DNA of 43,219 nucleotides from the NCBI RefSeq assembly GCF_001425745.1, contig NZ_LMDF01000011.1, positions 2,657 through 45,875 of the forward strand. The letters are read 5' to 3'. Below, one piece after another: positions 40,091-43,219 of the stretch. The stretch comes from Caulobacter sp. Root343 (GTDB lineage: Bacteria; Pseudomonadota; Alphaproteobacteria; Caulobacterales; Caulobacteraceae). Below the pieces are notes generated by a model. It saw nothing but the letters and a program-made list of their open reading frames with translations, did no database searches and was not told where the DNA came from. A program made the translations under genes and the position numbers. The stretch's first letter is position 1. Every line of letters starts with the position of its first letter.

Positions 40091-42646
40091 TCAACGGCAC
40101 GCCGACTGGTCCGCCGCGATCAGCTCGATTTCCGCGACTTGCACGGCCTTGCCCTTGGTCACCTCGAACCGGTAGCGGGCGTAGGCCTTGGCGGTCAGGG
40201 CGAAGGTCCGGGTCGCATGGCGGTGCTCGAAGCGCTCGCCGCGCCGCGCGTCCAGCTTGACCCAGCGCTTGCCATCGAAGCCGCCGAGGCGCCAGGCGGT
40301 CGGATCGGCGGCGGCGGGGCCGACACTGACCGTGTAGGCCTTCAGGCACGTGGCGGCCGGACGGGTGAACACCGCCGACTGGCCGGCCGAGGCGGTCCAG
40401 ACGGTCGAGGTCTTGCCGTCGGTCAGGACCGGAACGTCGGTCTCCGCCTTCAGCACCGCGCTGTCATAGGCCCACTGGCCGGGTGTCGCGCTCATCGTGA
40501 AGCTCAGCACGCCGCCGGCCAACAGTTGCGCCTGCGAGACGAACGGGCCGGATAGCGGCTTGCCGTTCAGGGTGGCGGCGGCGATGTACGGGTGATCGGC
40601 CCCGGCGTCCGCGGCCAGGATCTCCAGCGTCTTGCCGCCTTCCAGATGGATGACGCTGCGCGGATGACGCGGCCCGTGCAGGTAGAACAGGTCGCTGCCC
40701 AGCTTCGGGAACAGGCCCAGGCGGTTGAAGACATAGTTGGAGCTCATCGCCCCGGCGTCCTCGTCGCCCGGATAGGCGGTGTCGGTGAAGTGCTTGAACA
40801 CCTCACCCGACCAATAGGACGACAGGTCGGCGCGACCCAGATTGTGGAACAGCCAGGGCGTGGCGAACGACGGCTCGTTGGTGATGTCGATCAGGCCGGC
40901 GTCCAGGGCGTGGTTCAGGCGCTCGTTGAACCGCACCCGCCCGCCCATGGCCTCGACCAGGCCCGGCAGGTCGTGCAGCACGCCGTAGGAATAGATCCAG
41001 GCCGTGCCCTCATAGTAGCCGACATTGTTGTGAACCTTGCCGTCCCAGCCCTGCTTCGGGTCGACGTCCTGGAACTTGCCGTCCGGATAGCGCGGCATCA
41101 GGAAGCCATTGAAACCGTCGCTCGCGGTTTCAGGGTTCCAGATCTTGCGCCAGTTCTGGGCGCGCTGCGTCAGGGCGGCGGCCTCGTCGGCATGACTCGC
41201 CTTGGCGGCGACCTGGGCGGCGAAATAGTCGTTCAGCGCGAAGCCCAGGGTCGACGACCCCGACTTGGCGCGCTGGTTGTTGGGCTCGGGGCTGAGGTCG
41301 CCGACCCCGAAATAGCCGCTCTCCAGATAGCGCGGCCGGCGGCGCTCGAAGGCGTTGAAGTGGGTCACGCGCCAGGCGTCGGTCCAGTTGACGCCCTGGG
41401 CGCCGCGCAGGGCGGCCTCGCCCAGCACGTTGTCGACCTCGTCGCCACCCTGGCCGACATGATAGTTCTGGCCGCCGATGATGGCGGTGTCGGCGGCGCC
41501 GAACTTGTCGAAGGTATGGATCAGCGAGTTCAGGTTGGCCGCGTATTCGCTGGGCCGCAGCACCGACATCAGCGGGAACAGCGTCCGGTAGGTGTCCCAC
41601 AGCGTATAGTGGTCGTCCCAGTTCGGCCGCCCCAGCTCCTTGGCCGGCTGGTCCAGGGTGCGGTCCCGCGGGTGGGTCGAGGCGTGGTAGAACGCCGTGT
41701 AGAACCGGCGGGTCTGGGCCTGCGACAAGCCCGAGACCTCGATCTCGCCCAGGCGGTCGTTCCAGGCGGCCTGGCTCTCCTGGCGGACACGGTCGAAGCT
41801 CCAGTCGGGGATCTCGCGGTCCAGCAGGGCCTCGGCGGTCTCGGCGCTGGTGAAGGACACCGCGATCTTGACCAGCAGCGGCTTGCCCGGGTTGGTCTTG
41901 AAGGTCGTCCAGGCCCCCAGGCGCGCGTCCGGCCCGGTCTTGCCCTCGGTGGCGCCGGCCAGGCGGTCCTGCTGGTTGAACACGCCCCAGGCGGTGGGCT
42001 TCTGGTCGAACTTGGCGACGAACCAGATGTCGATCAGGGCCGGGTTCCAATAACCCTTGGCCTTGACGTGGCCGACGATCTTGCCGTCGGCGGGGAACAG
42101 CTTCACGTCGGCCTGGTCCGAGGCGACCAGCCCGCCGACCTTGCGGGTGACGTCGAAGACCAGCTGGGCTTGATCCGTGGCCGGATAGGTCAGGCGGTAA
42201 AGGGCCGAATAGTGAGCCGGCGTGACCTCGACCCGGGTGTCGTAGCGCGACAGGCGCACCGAATAGGCGTCGGCGGCCAGGACCTCGTCGGCCTTGGGCG
42301 ACAGGTGGGCGGCCTCGTCGAACTGGGCTTGGCCGACCTGGGGCGACAGCAGAAACGTGCCGTAGGTGGTGACCCCGCCCGACCCTTGGGAATGCAACTG
42401 GGCGAAGCCGCTGATCGGCTCGGCGGCGTTGTAGCCGGCGTTGCTGGGATTGGGGGTCTCGGGCGAAGGATGAATGGAGCCGTTAGGCCGCGTGGGCCCT
42501 GGAATGGTGTCGCCTTCGTTGTCGTTGCCGAGGCCGACGGTGAGGGCGGGAAGCTTGTACAGGGACGGGTCGGGCGCGGCCTGGGCGATCGGGCCGGCCG
42601 CCAGGGCGGCTAAAACCAGCAGGGGCGTCGCGCGAAATCCCGGCAT
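40091..42646 (-). CDS. GH92 family glycosidase (second), with C-terminal sugar-binding-like domain
   Basis: An 851-residue secreted protein; the signal ends AAGPIAQA before APDPS. ATG 42646 has GAGGG seven bases before it. GH92 blocks are GDTIPGPTRPNGSIHPSPETP, YTAFYHASTHPRD, LWDTYRTLFPLMSVL, GGQNYHVGQGGDEVDN, a TNEPSFATPWLFHNLG stretch in place of the usual GNEPD, and PGDEDAGAMSSNYVFNRLGLFP near residue 640. Residues about 730-851 form an extra domain like the F5/8 type C (discoidin) fold (VLTDGKTSTVWTAS, then YRFEVTKGKAVQVAEIEL). The active-site differences from the first GH92 suggest another linkage or a mannose-phosphate-type target. Confidence 0.93.
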   Translation of the reverse strand: MPGFRATPLLVLAALAAGPIAQAAPDPSLYKLPALTVGLGNDNEGDTIPGPTRPNGSIHPSPETPNPSNAGYNAAEPISGFAQLHSQGSGGVTTYGTFLLSPQVGQAQFDEAAHLSPKADEVLAADAYSVRLSRYDTRVEVTPAHYSALYRLTYPATDQAQLVFDVTRKVGGLVASDQADVKLFPADGKIVGHVKAKGYWNPALIDIWFVAKFDQKPTAWGVFNQQDRLAGATEGKTGPDARLGAWTTFKTNPGKPLLVKIAVSFTSAETAEALLDREIPDWSFDRVRQESQAAWNDRLGEIEVSGLSQAQTRRFYTAFYHASTHPRDRTLDQPAKELGRPNWDDHYTLWDTYRTLFPLMSVLRPSEYAANLNSLIHTFDKFGAADTAIIGGQNYHVGQGGDEVDNVLGEAALRGAQGVNWTDAWRVTHFNAFERRRPRYLESGYFGVGDLSPEPNNQRAKSGSSTLGFALNDYFAAQVAAKASHADEAAALTQRAQNWRKIWNPETASDGFNGFLMPRYPDGKFQDVDPKQGWDGKVHNNVGYYEGTAWIYSYGVLHDLPGLVEAMGGRVRFNERLNHALDAGLIDITNEPSFATPWLFHNLGRADLSSYWSGEVFKHFTDTAYPGDEDAGAMSSNYVFNRLGLFPKLGSDLFYLHGPRHPRSVIHLEGGKTLEILAADAGADHPYIAAATLNGKPLSGPFVSQAQLLAGGVLSFTMSATPGQWAYDSAVLKAETDVPVLTDGKTSTVWTASAGQSAVFTRPAATCLKAYTVSVGPAAADPTAWRLGGFDGKRWVKLDARRGERFEHRHATRTFALTAKAYARYRFEVTKGKAVQVAEIELIAADQSACR

Positions 42647-42712
42647 GGAAAACCCTCTTACTGATCCGACTTACAGGCCTGGCGAGTGAGCAGCGATCCT
42701 CGCCGAGAAAAC

Positions 42713-42740
42713 ATAGCCGGTCCACGAATGGACCGGCTAT
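42713..42740 (-). terminator. Rho-independent terminator after the TonB-dependent receptor
   Basis: ATAGCCGGTCCA and TGGACCGGCTAT form a perfect 12-pair stem with a four-base loop. Read on the minus strand it is followed by GTTTTCTC. It lies 25 bases past the receptor stop. Confidence 0.82.
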
Positions 42741-42765
42741 CAAGTGGCTTCACGGGGAGTGAAGG

Positions 42766-43219
42766 TTAGAAGGTGGCGCGCGCCGTCAGGGTGAAGGTGC
42801 GGCCATCGTAATCGACCCAACGCGACACCTTGGTGTCGTTCTCGTACTCGAAGCGCTTCGAGTCCGTCAGGTTATAGGCGTCCAGCGACACGGTGAGGTT
42901 GTCGTTGACGTTGTAGGAGGCCGACATGTCCAGCTGGCCGCGCGCCCTCACCGAACGGGCAGCGCCGGTGTAGGTGCCGTTGGCGTTCAGCGCGTAGTCC
43001 GAGCGATAGTTGTACACCGCGCGGATGCCGTACTTCGGCGTCTCGTAGTAGCCGATGACGTTGACATTGTGCTTGGAGATGCCCGGGAACGGGGCGATCG
43101 CCGGGCTCTTCGACGTCGTGTAGGCGTAGTTGAAGCTGCCGCCGAAGTTCTTCCAGAAGCCCGGCAGGAAGTCCAAGTTCTGCTGGATGTTGAACTCGAC
43201 GCCCTCGACGGTGGTCGGC
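42766..43219 (-). CDS. TonB-dependent outer-membrane receptor, C-terminal part (partial)
   Basis: The frame is open to the right edge, so only about 150 C-terminal residues are visible. They are outer-membrane beta-strands: TVEGVEFNIQQNLDFLPGFW, GGSFNYAYTTSKSP, VNVIGYYETPKYGIRAVYNYR, DMSASYNVNDNLTVSLDAYNLTD and the last strand ending TLTARATF with the terminal phenylalanine needed for barrel assembly. The pattern is that of the large Caulobacter-type receptors for oligosaccharides. It reads toward the GH92-GH115-GH27 genes and ends at a terminator. It probably imports the glycan that these enzymes cut. Confidence 0.92.
   Translation of the reverse strand, partial: PTTVEGVEFNIQQNLDFLPGFWKNFGGSFNYAYTTSKSPAIAPFPGISKHNVNVIGYYETPKYGIRAVYNYRSDYALNANGTYTGAARSVRARGQLDMSASYNVNDNLTVSLDAYNLTDSKRFEYENDTKVSRWVDYDGRTFTLTARATF

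Noticed and set aside
1..43219. CRISPR arrays, insertion sequences, phage genes or replication origin
   Set aside because: No regularly spaced direct repeats, transposase or integrase motifs, or origin-type boxes were seen.

Overview
The DNA is GC-rich and coding-dense, with many ATGA/GTGA gene overlaps. Together with the inositol ABC transporter order, a TonB-dependent receptor beside exo-glycosidases, and a Wzm/Wzt export operon, this points to an alphaproteobacterium of the Caulobacter type. That is inference from gene content; no rRNA is present.

Region A (1-18.2 kb) looks accessory. It opens with an ABC exporter running off the left edge, divergent from a small non-ribosomal peptide set: adenylation-carrier protein, free-standing condensation protein and left-handed beta-helix acyltransferase. 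Next come a divergent SelO-like protein, a thioredoxin-like protein, a small zinc-ribbon protein, a HlyC-type acyltransferase, a GT92-like glycosyltransferase and an S1/P1-type nuclease. An AT-richer stretch follows. It holds two short paralogous genes that I found by reading the minus strand. They encode 57- and 58-residue precursors with a double-glycine-type leader and six-cysteine cores. Around them lie a shortened CvaA/HlyD-like adaptor, a C39-peptidase ABC exporter and a MacA/MacB pair. I read this as an undescribed cysteine-rich bacteriocin-like (or other secreted peptide) locus. Its exporter probably cuts the leader, and MacAB may take the folded product out of the periplasm.

A tRNA-Arg(CCT) at 18.3 kb, with its 3' end facing region A, marks the border to more ordinary chromosome: dctA, a single-domain response regulator and a LysR regulator.

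Region B (21.2-29.7 kb, minus strand) is a surface-polysaccharide operon: Wzm permease, Wzt ATPase, methyltransferase, WbsX/RgpF-type protein, two GT61-type glycosyltransferases and a phytase-like secreted protein. Most junctions overlap by four bases.

Region C (30.0-43.2 kb) is a carbohydrate-use region. A probable myo-inositol ABC transporter (ibpA-iatA-iatP) has a GGAA-N6-TTCC operator in its promoter and is followed in the same operon by a GH92 alpha-mannosidase. Convergent to it are a GH27 alpha-galactosidase-like enzyme, a GH115 alpha-glucuronidase, a second GH92 and the end of a TonB-dependent receptor. Inositol uptake together with alpha-mannosidase, alpha-glucuronidase and alpha-galactosidase suggests use of inositol-linked glycans such as plant glycosyl-inositol-phosphoceramide head groups or galactinol. 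This is a hypothesis.
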